Of a stretch of DNA of 64,000 bases, positions 8,441-17,153 are shown one piece after another. The position numbers and the translations under genes were made by a program. The notes beneath the pieces are model-generated. The model did not search any database. It had not been told where the DNA came from and saw only the letters and a program-made list of their open reading frames with translations. Within the stretch, counting starts at the first letter, position 1; each line of letters opens with the position of its first letter. The stretch comes from Chthonomonas sp035294505 (GTDB taxonomy: Bacteria; Armatimonadota; Chthonomonadetes; Chthonomonadales; Chthonomonadaceae): positions 1 through 64,000 of the forward strand of contig NZ_DATGKU010000182.1 of NCBI RefSeq assembly GCF_035294505.1. The letters are read 5' to 3'.

Positions 8441-9586
8441 ATGAAACCGGCGCGCTTCTTCTTCTCTGAGAAGCTTCTCGAATACGATATGGGGCCGGGG
8501 CATCCTCTCAAGCCAATTCGGCTGGAAATGACCTACGCTCTTCTGGAGAGTTATGGTCTTTTTGAGGAGGCCTTGGAAAAGGTTGAGCCGGAACTTGCAA
8601 GCGATGAAGAGGTCTGTCTGTCTCATAGTGCGGAGTATCTTGATGTGCTACAGCGTTTGGAGAGGGGCGAACCGGTGCCCGATGTGTACCGGTATGGGCT
8701 AAATACACCCGATAACCCTCTGTTCCCCCGCATCTATACCGCCTCTATGCGCTATACGGGGGCCTCCATAGGGGCAGCACAGGCCGTGATCGAGGCAAAA
8801 TCACAAGATGGCCAGCCGGTGGCCTTCAATTTGTCGGGCGGGCTGCATCATGCACACTACGGTCGTGCCTCTGGCTTTTGTGTGTTAAACGACTGTGCGG
8901 TAGGAATACGACGCCTGCTTCGTGGGTTTTCGCGGGTGGCGTATGTAGACATTGATGTCCATCATGGAGATGGGGTGCAGGAATCGTTTTATCGTGATCC
9001 GAACGTTCTGACCCTCTCGATCCATGAGAGTGGAAGAACGCTCTTTCCCGGCACCGGTTTTCCGGAGGAGATAGGAGAAGGGGCCGGATTGGGCACAAGC
9101 GTTAATATTCCGTTGGCACCAAACACGCCCGATGAGGTGTGGCTTTGGGCATGGCGCGAGGTGGCGATTCCTATCCTAGAAGCCTACCATCCCGAAGCCA
9201 TCTTTCTGCAGATGGGAACCGACGCCCACGCCTACGACCCGCTCGCGCATGTCTGTTTAAGCGCGCAAGGGTGGTTGGAGGCCGTTAAGGATGTAAAAGC
9301 TTTGGGCAAACCCATTGTCGCCGTGGGGGGAGGCGGCTATAATTTAACCACCGTTCCGCGCATGTGGACGTTGGCGGTGGCCACGCTGATCGGCAAGGAG
9401 ATAGCGGACACAACCCCGCAGAGCTATGCCTATCACGAAAGCATACCGCAGCTTACCGACCCCATCAAGCCGGCAGTCTCCGACGCAGAGCGCCAGGCCG
9501 CATGGGCATTTGCTAAAAGAACCGTTCAACAAGTCAAAAGCCTTCTCTTTCCTTACTATGGGCTAGGCAAATCCAGCATCAATTAA
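8441..9586 (+). CDS. acuC: Histone deacetylase-family protein, AcuC-like
   Basis: The 381-residue protein belongs to the arginase/deacetylase fold. The active-site histidines are H136 and H137 (GGLHHA). Zinc ligands lie in 'YVDIDVHHGDGVQ' (D172, H174) and in 'MGTDAHAYDP', and a late 'GGGGYNL' loop is also conserved. Bacterial AcuC removes acetyl groups from lysines, classically on acetyl-CoA synthetase. It lies 117 bp downstream of the E2 gene and in the same direction, so a link to acetyl-CoA metabolism is plausible. It may equally act on small acetylated amines, as other members of the family do. All metal ligands look intact, so it should be active. Confidence 0.88.
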   Translation: MKPARFFFSEKLLEYDMGPGHPLKPIRLEMTYALLESYGLFEEALEKVEPELASDEEVCLSHSAEYLDVLQRLERGEPVPDVYRYGLNTPDNPLFPRIYTASMRYTGASIGAAQAVIEAKSQDGQPVAFNLSGGLHHAHYGRASGFCVLNDCAVGIRRLLRGFSRVAYVDIDVHHGDGVQESFYRDPNVLTLSIHESGRTLFPGTGFPEEIGEGAGLGTSVNIPLAPNTPDEVWLWAWREVAIPILEAYHPEAIFLQMGTDAHAYDPLAHVCLSAQGWLEAVKDVKALGKPIVAVGGGGYNLTTVPRMWTLAVATLIGKEIADTTPQSYAYHESIPQLTDPIKPAVSDAERQAAWAFAKRTVQQVKSLLFPYYGLGKSSIN

Positions 9587-9617
9587 CAATGCTTGCGAAG
9601 GAGCATCTCAAATCAAC

Positions 9618-10757
9618 ATGATCAAAGCAAAGTGGGTGCTATTCCCTGCACTGGGAATAGCTTTAACGATGATGTGGCAAGGCGCTATGGCGGCGCCTCA
9701 AGCGCAGCCGAATGCCGGGGCATCCCAACAGGCCAACAGTTCGGCCCCTAGTGGGGGCGCGCCGCAAATTGTGGGTAGCGTTTTTGGTGAGAACCTGACC
9801 TGGGACGACTTTATTTCCCAGTTTCGGAAGGACTTTCCCCAACAGTTTGAGAGTACCGTCGCCCAGGTGATCGGCCCGTCGGTGGCCGATCAGCTCTTTG
9901 GTGACAGCCCTAAAACGTCGGTTACGTTGACACAGGATGAGGTGCTACAACAGTTGAAACAAAACCCACCGGCTAGTCTCTACAATGCGGTAAATGCCAT
10001 TTTGCAACTCATGATGGTGGAGCATGAGGCTGCTGCCGAGGGGGTAACCGTTACCCCTACCGAGGTCGATCAGGCGCTGGATCAGCAGCTCAAACAGTTG
10101 CGAACGCAGGGGATCATTCCGGCCAATCTCACAGACGATCAGTTTCTTGCCCAGCGCCATATCAGCCGCGATCAACTACGCGTGTCGGAGCGTTTTCGCT
10201 TGTTGCTCGAGGGGTTGATGAAAAAAGACCTTGAGAAGAAGCTTGGACACCCCATAGGGCCAGGCGATTTTGTGGATGCGCGTCATATCCTCATCAAAGC
10301 GCCCGACATTCAACCGAACTCCTCGGCCGCCGATAAAAAGGCTGATGCCGATGCAAAGGCGAAAGCCGAACAGATTCGCGCGCAGATTCTGGCTAAAAAG
10401 ATCAGTTTTGAGGATGCGGCCAAGAAATATAGCGACGACACCAACTCCAAAATCCGAGGGGGTGATTTAGGCGTCTTCATGCGTGGGCAGATGGTGGCTC
10501 CCTTCGATGCAGCGGTTTTTAGCCTAAAACCGGGGCAGATCAGCCAGCCGGTACATACGCAGTATGGCTACCACCTTATCGAAGTGATAAAGACCGGAGA
10601 TCAGATTCCGGCCGATCAGCGCCAACAGGTGCTTGATCAAGTGCTTAATCAACAGGCGAACGAGTATATCACGCAGCTATCTCAAAAGGCCGGTTTGAAA
10701 AACAACCTACAACCACCTCCGGCCCCTATGGGCTTGCCGCCGCAGGCCGGGCGTTAA
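9618..10757 (+). CDS. Secreted parvulin-type peptidyl-prolyl isomerase (PrsA/SurA-like foldase)
   Basis: This 379-residue protein begins with a signal peptide (residues 1 to about 25, ending 'GAMAAP'), followed by a Gln/Ser/Ala-rich linker, a SurA_N-like helical chaperone region (about 50-210) and a PpiC rotamase domain (about 217-312, 'DARHILIKA', 'GGDLGVF', 'QYGYHLIEV'). The C-terminal end is Pro- and Gln-rich. It catalyses cis-trans isomerisation of prolyl bonds and helps fold exported proteins in the periplasm. The next gene, an SLBB outer-membrane export protein, starts 28 bp downstream in the same direction, so its folding may be one of the tasks of this chaperone. AAGGAG precedes the start. 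Confidence 0.92.
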   Translation: MIKAKWVLFPALGIALTMMWQGAMAAPQAQPNAGASQQANSSAPSGGAPQIVGSVFGENLTWDDFISQFRKDFPQQFESTVAQVIGPSVADQLFGDSPKTSVTLTQDEVLQQLKQNPPASLYNAVNAILQLMMVEHEAAAEGVTVTPTEVDQALDQQLKQLRTQGIIPANLTDDQFLAQRHISRDQLRVSERFRLLLEGLMKKDLEKKLGHPIGPGDFVDARHILIKAPDIQPNSSAADKKADADAKAKAEQIRAQILAKKISFEDAAKKYSDDTNSKIRGGDLGVFMRGQMVAPFDAAVFSLKPGQISQPVHTQYGYHLIEVIKTGDQIPADQRQQVLDQVLNQQANEYITQLSQKAGLKNNLQPPPAPMGLPPQAGR

Positions 10758-10785
10758 GATGCTCTGCTAGAGAGGGACTCGGAAG

Positions 10786-13700
10786 ATGCTAGGTCGTTCT
10801 TTAGGTTCGCTAATATCTGCATGGGTTCGCATCGCTTGGGTAGGCGGCCTTGGTTTAGGGCTTTGGGTGCTATCCCAAAGCCCTAACCTGCCCGTCTACG
10901 CACAAGGGAACGGCGATCAGAATCCGCCTTCGACTTCGGGTACCACCGTTACTCCAACGCCCCAAAAGCAAGAGGAGGATTTGAAAGCCCTTCAAAAACA
11001 GCAGCAAACACCTGTTGCACCGCCCGCTAATCCGCTGGTGCAGCCGACGGATAGCAGCGGCAAAAGCCTCAACGGCACGCCAAACAAGGCGGTGGAGCAG
11101 ACCCTAGAGCAGAGCCTAAAGGATTTCGGAGATTTTAGCCCGAATCCGCCAGATGCCCGCACCTTTAAACGACCTGAAGACCTCCCTCTCTTCGGTTACG
11201 ACTTTTTCGAGCCGGCACGAGAATACATTCTCGCCCGACGCGCCTTTTTGATGCAGTACTATCCCTATCTCAAAATGACTATTGGAGGGGCTGCAACATC
11301 TTCTTCTACGTCTCCGACCTCCTCAACACCGCCCACCAGCAATTCGAATACAACCGGCACGGTGCTGGGCAACCCAATGTCACAACCTCCCACCACTGCG
11401 CCCACTTTAACCCAGCCTACTCTGCCCATGGTACCACCTGCTGTGGGGGCGCCCTCCACCCAGCAACCGCCTTTAGGGCCTCTTGGCGCTGCAGCATTAG
11501 GAGCGGGCACAACAGGGCAAACCGCCGTACCCTCCGAGAACTCTCAGAACCCAACGCCCTCTTCGGGGATGGAGGGCCAATATCCCTATGCTGCCCCCTA
11601 TAACTATCCCTATGGCGCCTACGCCAATATGCCTCCCCTGATGGGCTATCCCTATGGCAACCCTCTTTACCCACCATTGGGCAGCCCTTATGCGGTGCCT
11701 AGCGGCGTTTCTGGTAGTCCCACAACGCAACAGCCCGGAGAAAACGCGATCAATGCCTACAATGGAGTGGCCGACCCACTCGAGCAGATGGTGTTCAATA
11801 TCATCTCATCCCCTCCCTTGAACTATCAGCTCTTTGGTGGAGATGTGGTGGTCGTTCGTTACTCTAATCCGGCTATGGAGCCGCGCGTTCTTACCTTGCA
11901 GGTAAGCCCGCAAGGGGAGTTGGATTTAGGTAAAGATGGGCGAGTGAATGTGGCAGGAATGACGTTGGCCCAGGCAGAGCAGGCCCTACGTGCTCATCTG
12001 AGCCGCTACTATCGCAATGTGGATGTCTCTATCAGCCTCTCACGATTGCGCACTATTTCGGTAACCGTGATGGGGCATGTGTTTGCGCCCGGCACCTACA
12101 TTGTGCCGGCGGTGGCAACCGCTTTTAACGTGCTGTATGCTGCCGGCGGCCCCACAAAGGATGGCTCGTTTCGCGATATCGAGGTGCGGCGTGGCAATAA
12201 GGTTTTGCCTCTGGACCTCTATCAACTCATGGCCGATCTACCCGCCAAGGGAGGAACCTCTCGCTTCGATATTCCGCTTCAACCGGGCGATGTCATCTTC
12301 GTGCCCGGCACCGACGAACGAGTCTATGCTATGGGAGAGGTGCGCTCACCGGCTTGTTATGAGTTGAAGCAAGGGGAGACGTTGGCCGATCTCCTACACC
12401 TTGCCGGGGGGGTTCGCGCTGCCGGAGTTAGCCACGCGGTGCAGGTGATTACGGTGCAGCCAGGAAAGGCGAGGGTGATTCACACGGTGGACCTCGCAGA
12501 TAGCTCTGCCGTTGCGCATTTTCGCCTTTATGATGGGGATATTGTGAATGTGCTGCAGTTGCGGCCTACCATTCAGAACGTGGTACGGATTGAGGGGGCT
12601 GTCGCTCAGCCAAGCGCCTATGCGCTCACCCCCGGAATGCGCGTGGCCGACCTGGTGCAGATGGCCGGTGGCCCTCTAAGTGAGGCCTACCTCCAACGCG
12701 CCGCTCTCTACCGATGGAACCCAAGCGGCATTCCAACCTACATTCCCATCAATTTGGCCGCCGCTCTAGAGGGCGATCCCACAGCCAATATTCCCTTGCA
12801 ACGGTGGGATAAACTGGAAATTTATACCGTCCAACAAGCGGCCTTTATGGGGGAGCGTAAGGTAACCGTTCGCGGAGATGTACAGCGCCCAGGCGTGTAT
12901 CAGTATAGCGAAGGGATGCATCTCAGCGATCTGCTGCTGAAGGCCGGTGGGCCTCTGCCTGATGCTGCCTTAGTGGTGGATGAGCGCCAAAATGGAGATG
13001 GAAGCAAGCGCTACTACTATGCCACCCTAGATGAGCTACAGGCGGGAGATAGTAAGAAGAACATTGCGGTGCACGATAACGATGTTGTTGCCGTCTACAC
13101 CGAAGCGCAGGCGCAGTATATGCCGGCACATAAGGTGGTGATCTTAGGGTTAGTGAACGCTCCCGGTCAGTACGATAGGGGCGAGGATATGCATCTCAGC
13201 GATCTGCTGCGACTCGCCGGCGGGCTACTGCCAAACGCCAGCAACCAGATCGTGATAGCCCACGCGCGTCAATTCGTAAACGGCAACGAAAGCCCCACCC
13301 AAACCGTGATGGTTACGCGAGGCCCCCACGGAGAGTGCGTGCCCGATCAAGACCCCCTGTTGCGCGATGGGGATGTGGTGACCGTCCCTGGAGTGGGGCA
13401 TTATCAGGAAAAGCCGATGGTGGCCTATATTCAAGGGCAGGTGGAGCATCCGGGCCCCTACATTATCACCAAAACGACCCGTATCAGCGATCTGGTTCGC
13501 ATGGCAGGTGGGCTAACAAAAGAGGCATTTCCCGAAGGTGCCCAGTTCAACAGAAACCCAGATGAGATGGCCTCGCCGGAGCAGAAACAACTTGCTCGCG
13601 TCATTAGCGACCTTTCCGACCTCTATAACCAAAGTGACTACAAACGACAGCTAGCGCTTTCCGACTTAGAGCGCATTAAGGCTGCGGGCAATGCGGCCAC

Positions 13701-14259
13701 AAGCAGCGTGCCGCTCACTACCAACGGGCAGGCCGCCACTAGCTCGGCCGCGGCCACATTGGCTTTGGAGCTTTCCAAGCGCGATCTGGTCTCGCCACCG
13801 CGGGAGCTTGGCCCAACCGACCTGCAGCCCAACGGCAACATCGCCATTAACCTGCCAGAAGCGCTGAAACATCCGGGGGGACCCGACGATCTGCTTTTGG
13901 CAGACGGCGATCAACTCACCATTCCAACCGTACCAACAACGGTACAGGTTATTGGCGCCGTTGTTCAACCGCGAGGGGTGATCTATCGTAAGGGAGAGGG
14001 AATTTCTTACTACGTCAATCAAGCAGGCGGTTATGCTCCGGATGCGGCTTTAGACCATATCGTGGTGATTCATGCAGGGGGTGGTCTCACGCCAGGCTAT
14101 AAAGTGCGCTCTTTAGAGCCTGGCGATCTGATCTTTGTTCCTACGAAGGTGCTTGCCGCCAAACTTTCGGGGGGAGGAAACAACATTGAGGACTTCTTCC
14201 GCGCCCTTACCACCAGCGCCATCATTTTCCGCATCGCCACCGGGCTGGTGGGCTTGTAA
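10786..14259 (+). CDS. Polysaccharide export protein with seven SLBB domains
   Basis: The 1157-residue product has an N-terminal signal sequence or anchor (about 10-40), a long low-complexity segment (about 40-330) rich in Pro, Thr, Ser, Gln and Tyr with repeated 'NYPYG'-type units, then a Poly_export (Wza-like) domain around 350-425. It continues with a chain of seven SLBB units, each marked by a 'V-x-G-x-V-x-x-P-x-x-Y' strand (for example VTVMGHVFAPGTY, VTVRGDVQRPGVY, VQVIGAVVQPRGV). Wza-type proteins form the outer-membrane channel for capsule or exopolysaccharide. Typical Wza is about 380 aa with two or three SLBB units, so this is a much extended version. No glycosyltransferases or Wzc are adjacent. 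Confidence 0.9.
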   Translation: MLGRSLGSLISAWVRIAWVGGLGLGLWVLSQSPNLPVYAQGNGDQNPPSTSGTTVTPTPQKQEEDLKALQKQQQTPVAPPANPLVQPTDSSGKSLNGTPNKAVEQTLEQSLKDFGDFSPNPPDARTFKRPEDLPLFGYDFFEPAREYILARRAFLMQYYPYLKMTIGGAATSSSTSPTSSTPPTSNSNTTGTVLGNPMSQPPTTAPTLTQPTLPMVPPAVGAPSTQQPPLGPLGAAALGAGTTGQTAVPSENSQNPTPSSGMEGQYPYAAPYNYPYGAYANMPPLMGYPYGNPLYPPLGSPYAVPSGVSGSPTTQQPGENAINAYNGVADPLEQMVFNIISSPPLNYQLFGGDVVVVRYSNPAMEPRVLTLQVSPQGELDLGKDGRVNVAGMTLAQAEQALRAHLSRYYRNVDVSISLSRLRTISVTVMGHVFAPGTYIVPAVATAFNVLYAAGGPTKDGSFRDIEVRRGNKVLPLDLYQLMADLPAKGGTSRFDIPLQPGDVIFVPGTDERVYAMGEVRSPACYELKQGETLADLLHLAGGVRAAGVSHAVQVITVQPGKARVIHTVDLADSSAVAHFRLYDGDIVNVLQLRPTIQNVVRIEGAVAQPSAYALTPGMRVADLVQMAGGPLSEAYLQRAALYRWNPSGIPTYIPINLAAALEGDPTANIPLQRWDKLEIYTVQQAAFMGERKVTVRGDVQRPGVYQYSEGMHLSDLLLKAGGPLPDAALVVDERQNGDGSKRYYYATLDELQAGDSKKNIAVHDNDVVAVYTEAQAQYMPAHKVVILGLVNAPGQYDRGEDMHLSDLLRLAGGLLPNASNQIVIAHARQFVNGNESPTQTVMVTRGPHGECVPDQDPLLRDGDVVTVPGVGHYQEKPMVAYIQGQVEHPGPYIITKTTRISDLVRMAGGLTKEAFPEGAQFNRNPDEMASPEQKQLARVISDLSDLYNQSDYKRQLALSDLERIKAAGNAATSSVPLTTNGQAATSSAAATLALELSKRDLVSPPRELGPTDLQPNGNIAINLPEALKHPGGPDDLLLADGDQLTIPTVPTTVQVIGAVVQPRGVIYRKGEGISYYVNQAGGYAPDAALDHIVVIHAGGGLTPGYKVRSLEPGDLIFVPTKVLAAKLSGGGNNIEDFFRALTTSAIIFRIATGLVGL

Positions 14260-14328
14260 GGCGGTCGCGCCGTTCCGTAAAAAGTGAGGCTAGGCTCCAG
14301 TTTGAAGGCGAAGATACCGAAGAATCTC

Positions 14329-14358
14329 TTGACAAGGAGCGAGCTGTCGTGCCAAAAT
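14329..14358 (+). promoter_or_regulatory. Promoter of tRNA-Asn
   Basis: A consensus TTGACA at 14329-14334 is followed after 18 bp by CAAAAT at 14353-14358. The mature tRNA begins 30 bases further on. Confidence 0.7.
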
Positions 14359-14387
14359 AGTAGAGGCTTTTCGGAAAAGCTCTCTAT

Positions 14388-14460
<73 letters not shown>

Positions 14461-14473
14461 TTCCAAAGGTGAC

Positions 14474-14506
14474 AAGGTAGAACTTCAACTGAAGTTCTAC
14501 CTTTTT
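14474..14506 (+). terminator. Rho-independent terminator after tRNA-Asn
   Basis: A perfect stem (14474-14487 with 14490-14503; core GGTAGAACTTCA) with a very short loop is followed by TTTTT at 14502-14506. It ends the tRNA transcript before ruvX. Confidence 0.85.
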
Positions 14507-14612
14507 GCTTTGTAGAGCAGACGCGGGGCCGGATATTACGCACTACAGGGGGCAAGTAGACCAACTAGACTGTAATCCAACAACACCATTTTGTGAGAGT
14601 CAAGGTGCAAGC

Positions 14613-15062
14613 ATGAAAATATTAGGACTCGACGTTGGAGAAAAAACGATAGGGGTTGCCATAAGTGATGAGGAGGGGCGTTGGGCTTTTCCGCTGAAAA
14701 CCATTGTTCGCCAGGAGGGATGGCGACGCGATATGGCAGCCCTTCGTGAGCTGATAGAGGCGGAGAAGATCGGGCGGATCGTGGTGGGAATGCCCCTACA
14801 GTTAGACGGGCAAAAAGGCGTTCAAGCCCAGAAAGTGGAGGCGTTTATTGCCATTTTGCGTAGAAATGTGCGTATTCCCATAGAGGTTTTTGATGAACGT
14901 CTCACCACGGTGGAGGCGGAGAAGGCTCTGCGTGCTTTGGAGACAGACCCACAACGCCGAAAAGAGGTCATAGATGCGAATGCAGCCAGTTTGATTTTGC
15001 AGACCTATCTAGACCGTCGGCAGAACAGAGAAAAAGAGCCGTTCAAGCCGGAATCACTGTGA
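14613..15062 (+). CDS. ruvX: RuvX/YqgF-family nuclease (Holliday junction resolvase-like)
   Basis: The 149-residue protein has the RNase H-like YqgF fold. The first catalytic Asp lies in 'GLDVGEKTIGVAISD', the acidic 'DERLTTVEAEKAL' motif is in the middle, and the last Asp is in 'IDANAASLILQTYL'. I place the start at ATG 14613, preceded by AAGGTG; the frame stays open upstream, but that part overlaps the tRNA terminator and has no homology. Members of the family process the 5' end of pre-16S rRNA and have been proposed to resolve recombination intermediates. It is cytoplasmic, has normal family length and stands alone between the tRNA and a YqeG-like gene. Confidence 0.93.
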   Translation: MKILGLDVGEKTIGVAISDEEGRWAFPLKTIVRQEGWRRDMAALRELIEAEKIGRIVVGMPLQLDGQKGVQAQKVEAFIAILRRNVRIPIEVFDERLTTVEAEKALRALETDPQRRKEVIDANAASLILQTYLDRRQNREKEPFKPESL

Positions 15063-15303
15063 TTAAGAAGCATGCAACGAGCCGACCATATAGAGAATGC
15101 CCTGTTAACGCAGTTTTTGTCGAATCATGTTGGGGTTTAGCAACATGGTATTTAGGCACCTGTTGCGCACTCCCTTCGCCCTCTTGGTCGTCGGATCGTG
15201 TACAATAAGTGGTATGGGCATAGGGCATCTTGCTTGAGGCAAAGCAACGCGCCCCTCGTGATGAGTGTTTGAGATGGCACTATCTGGCGAGAGTAGAGAG
15301 CGT

Positions 15304-15906
15304 ATGCAGCAAGAGGATGGGCGTTCCGAGGGAACCCCACGGAAGTCGTTGGATGCAAGTAGGAAGGGAGGGGAACGGAGAGGGATTTTACGATTTTGTC
15401 CCCATCGTTATGTGCGTTCCGTTCTCGATATCGCCCCTCAGGAGCTATGGGAGCGCGGGTTTAAAGGGGTTATTTTGGATTTAGATAATACGTTGGTTCG
15501 GTGGCAAAAAGAGGAGATCGAGGCCGAGATGGCGAATTGGATTGAGGGGCTAAAGCAACTCGGTATTCGCATCTGCCTGCTCTCCAACTCCTTGCGCACG
15601 GGGCGGTCGCAGCGTATTGCCCGCCGTTTTGGCATTGAGGCGGTGGGATGGGCAAGGAAGCCTTCGCGAAGCGGGTTCCGACGCGCTTTAGAGGCGCTTG
15701 GCACCTCGCCTGCGGAGACGGTGATCATCGGCGATCAGATGTTTACGGACATTTTCGGTGGCAATCGCATGGGGTTATACACTATAATGGTGCAACCGTT
15801 ACATCCGCATGAGTTTCTCTACACGCGTTTTGTAAGTCGTCCGCCGGAGCGGCTCCTTTTATGGTACTTTCGGCGTAGGGGGCATTTAAAGGAGGCACGG
15901 CTTTAG
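15304..15906 (+). CDS. YqeG-family HAD phosphatase
   Basis: This protein of about 200 residues is a HAD-superfamily hydrolase of the YqeG type. Motif I is 'ILDLDNTLV' with the nucleophile Asp, motif II is 'LLSNSLRTG', and motif IV is 'IIGDQMFTDIFGGNRMG'. The family tends to be encoded next to aroE and small GTPases, and here aroE starts 6 bp after the stop. The start is uncertain: ATG 15304 and an upstream GTG at 15265 are both possible, and the first 40 residues of either version have no homology I recognise. In yeast the homologue Gep4 dephosphorylates phosphatidylglycerophosphate; the bacterial substrate is not clear. Confidence 0.87.
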   Translation: MQQEDGRSEGTPRKSLDASRKGGERRGILRFCPHRYVRSVLDIAPQELWERGFKGVILDLDNTLVRWQKEEIEAEMANWIEGLKQLGIRICLLSNSLRTGRSQRIARRFGIEAVGWARKPSRSGFRRALEALGTSPAETVIIGDQMFTDIFGGNRMGLYTIMVQPLHPHEFLYTRFVSRPPERLLLWYFRRRGHLKEARL

Positions 15907-15912
15907 GGCTTC

Positions 15913-16788
15913 ATGCAGGAGATAAGTGGAAAAACACGCGTGGTAGGGGTGTTCGGTTGGCCGATAGAACACAGCTTGTCGCCGGCCATGCACAATGCCG
16001 CCTTTGCCGCTTTAGGGCTTTCGTGGGTCTACGTGCCGTTTCCAGTGCCTCCGGATGGGCTACGAAAGGCGCTTGAGGCGCTGCCCGCCTTAGGGATTGT
16101 GGGGGTAAACCTAACGATTCCCCATAAAGAGCGGGCTATGGAATATATGCACAAACTCACTCCGATAGCGGAGGCTATTGGGGCGATCAACACGGTGCAC
16201 TGCTTGCCGGAGGGGCTTTTAGGGGATAACACCGACGGGGAGGGTTTTTTTCGCCCTTTGCAAGAGCGCCACTACGAGGTTAATGGCAAAAATGCGCTGT
16301 TGGTGGGGGCCGGAGGAGCAGCACGGGCGGTGGCCTACACGTTGGCTCGAAAAGGCGTTAAGAAATTGACAATTGCAAACCGCACGCCGGAGCGTGCCGA
16401 ACAGCTTGGGGAATGGTTACGGGCGCGCTGCCCTTTGCTTTTTGAGGTAGAGGCCATAAGCTTAGACTGCCGGTCGCACCTGCATGCGGTGATGGAAGAG
16501 GCCCAACTTCTGGTAAACTCAACGAGTGTGGGGATGTATCCCCATCATGAGGCGGAGCCGCCGATACCGCCGGAGTGGCTTCAACCGAATTGTTTGGTGT
16601 ACGATCTCGTCTATAATCCTATGGAGACGCGCCTTTTGAAGGCAGCGCGAGCGCGCGGTTGCGCAACCATAGACGGTGTGCAGATGTTGGTGTGGCAAGG
16701 CGCTGCGGCTTTTGAAAGATGGGTAGGGCAAAGCCCACCGGTGGCGACGATGGAAGCGGCCGTAAGAGGTAAACTACAGGGAGTCTAG
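15913..16788 (+). CDS. aroE: Shikimate dehydrogenase
   Basis: The 291-residue enzyme catalyses the NADPH-dependent reduction of 3-dehydroshikimate to shikimate in aromatic amino acid biosynthesis. The N-terminal substrate-binding domain has 'GWPIEHSLSPAMHNAAF' and the catalytic lysine in 'NLTIPHKERAM'. The Rossmann domain has 'LVGAGGAARAVAYTLA' and the NADP-binding 'ANRTPERAE'. 'DGVQMLVWQGAAAFE' near the C-terminus is also typical. The gene directly follows the YqeG-like phosphatase, so both are probably cotranscribed. The nearest strong ribosome binding site, AAAGGAGG at 15888-15895, lies 17 bases upstream, which suggests translational coupling rather than independent initiation. Confidence 0.96.
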   Translation: MQEISGKTRVVGVFGWPIEHSLSPAMHNAAFAALGLSWVYVPFPVPPDGLRKALEALPALGIVGVNLTIPHKERAMEYMHKLTPIAEAIGAINTVHCLPEGLLGDNTDGEGFFRPLQERHYEVNGKNALLVGAGGAARAVAYTLARKGVKKLTIANRTPERAEQLGEWLRARCPLLFEVEAISLDCRSHLHAVMEEAQLLVNSTSVGMYPHHEAEPPIPPEWLQPNCLVYDLVYNPMETRLLKAARARGCATIDGVQMLVWQGAAAFERWVGQSPPVATMEAAVRGKLQGV

Positions 16789-17153
16789 AGACGTAGCCGA
16801 AAATAGAACCGATGTTCCGCGTAATGGGAGGGAACAAAAAAGACTACAAAGGTGTTCTATATAGTTAGCAAGGTCTGCGTGTCTTTTTGGCCTGTGTTAG
16901 CAAAAATGCGTGGTGGCGGAGGCGGTTATCCAAAAGCACTCATCATTCGTTTATCATGAGACCGTTTCTGCCGAAGGGGAGCCTTCGAGCAGCACAAAAA
17001 AAGTGCTTGCACTCACAGAAAGCTTGTGATATAATCGGTGCAGCGTTTGACAGCAGTAAACGCAAGCGCGGTTCTGTGGTGGCTGCGTTCGTCGCAGCAA
17101 GCTGAAGACAGAGAGAAACCAACACGAACTCGCATAGGGTGGAGATAACTACC
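16789..17153. other. Intergenic region with the pilus operon promoter
   Basis: These 365 bp carry no convincing gene. A weak inverted repeat (GTTCC/GGAAC, around 16814-16835) follows aroE but lacks a T-run. The only clear element is the promoter at 17007-17035. The roughly 110-base leader between that promoter and the pilB start is unexplained and could carry post-transcriptional control. Confidence 0.5.
17007..17035 (+). promoter_or_regulatory. Strong extended -10 promoter for the pilus operon
   Basis: TTGCAC (17007-17012) and TATAAT (17030-17035) are spaced by exactly 17 bp, and TGA directly precedes the -10 hexamer, forming an extended -10 element. This is the best sigma-70 promoter in the window and points into pilB. 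Confidence 0.8.

Noticed and set aside
15184..15206. Promoter for the YqeG-like gene (TTGGTC and TACAAT)
   Set aside because: The spacing is only 11 bp, too short for a sigma-70 promoter; no better -35 was found.
16887..17105. A 72-codon open frame before pilB
   Set aside because: It runs over the strong promoter at 17007-17035, has no ribosome binding site and no homology.
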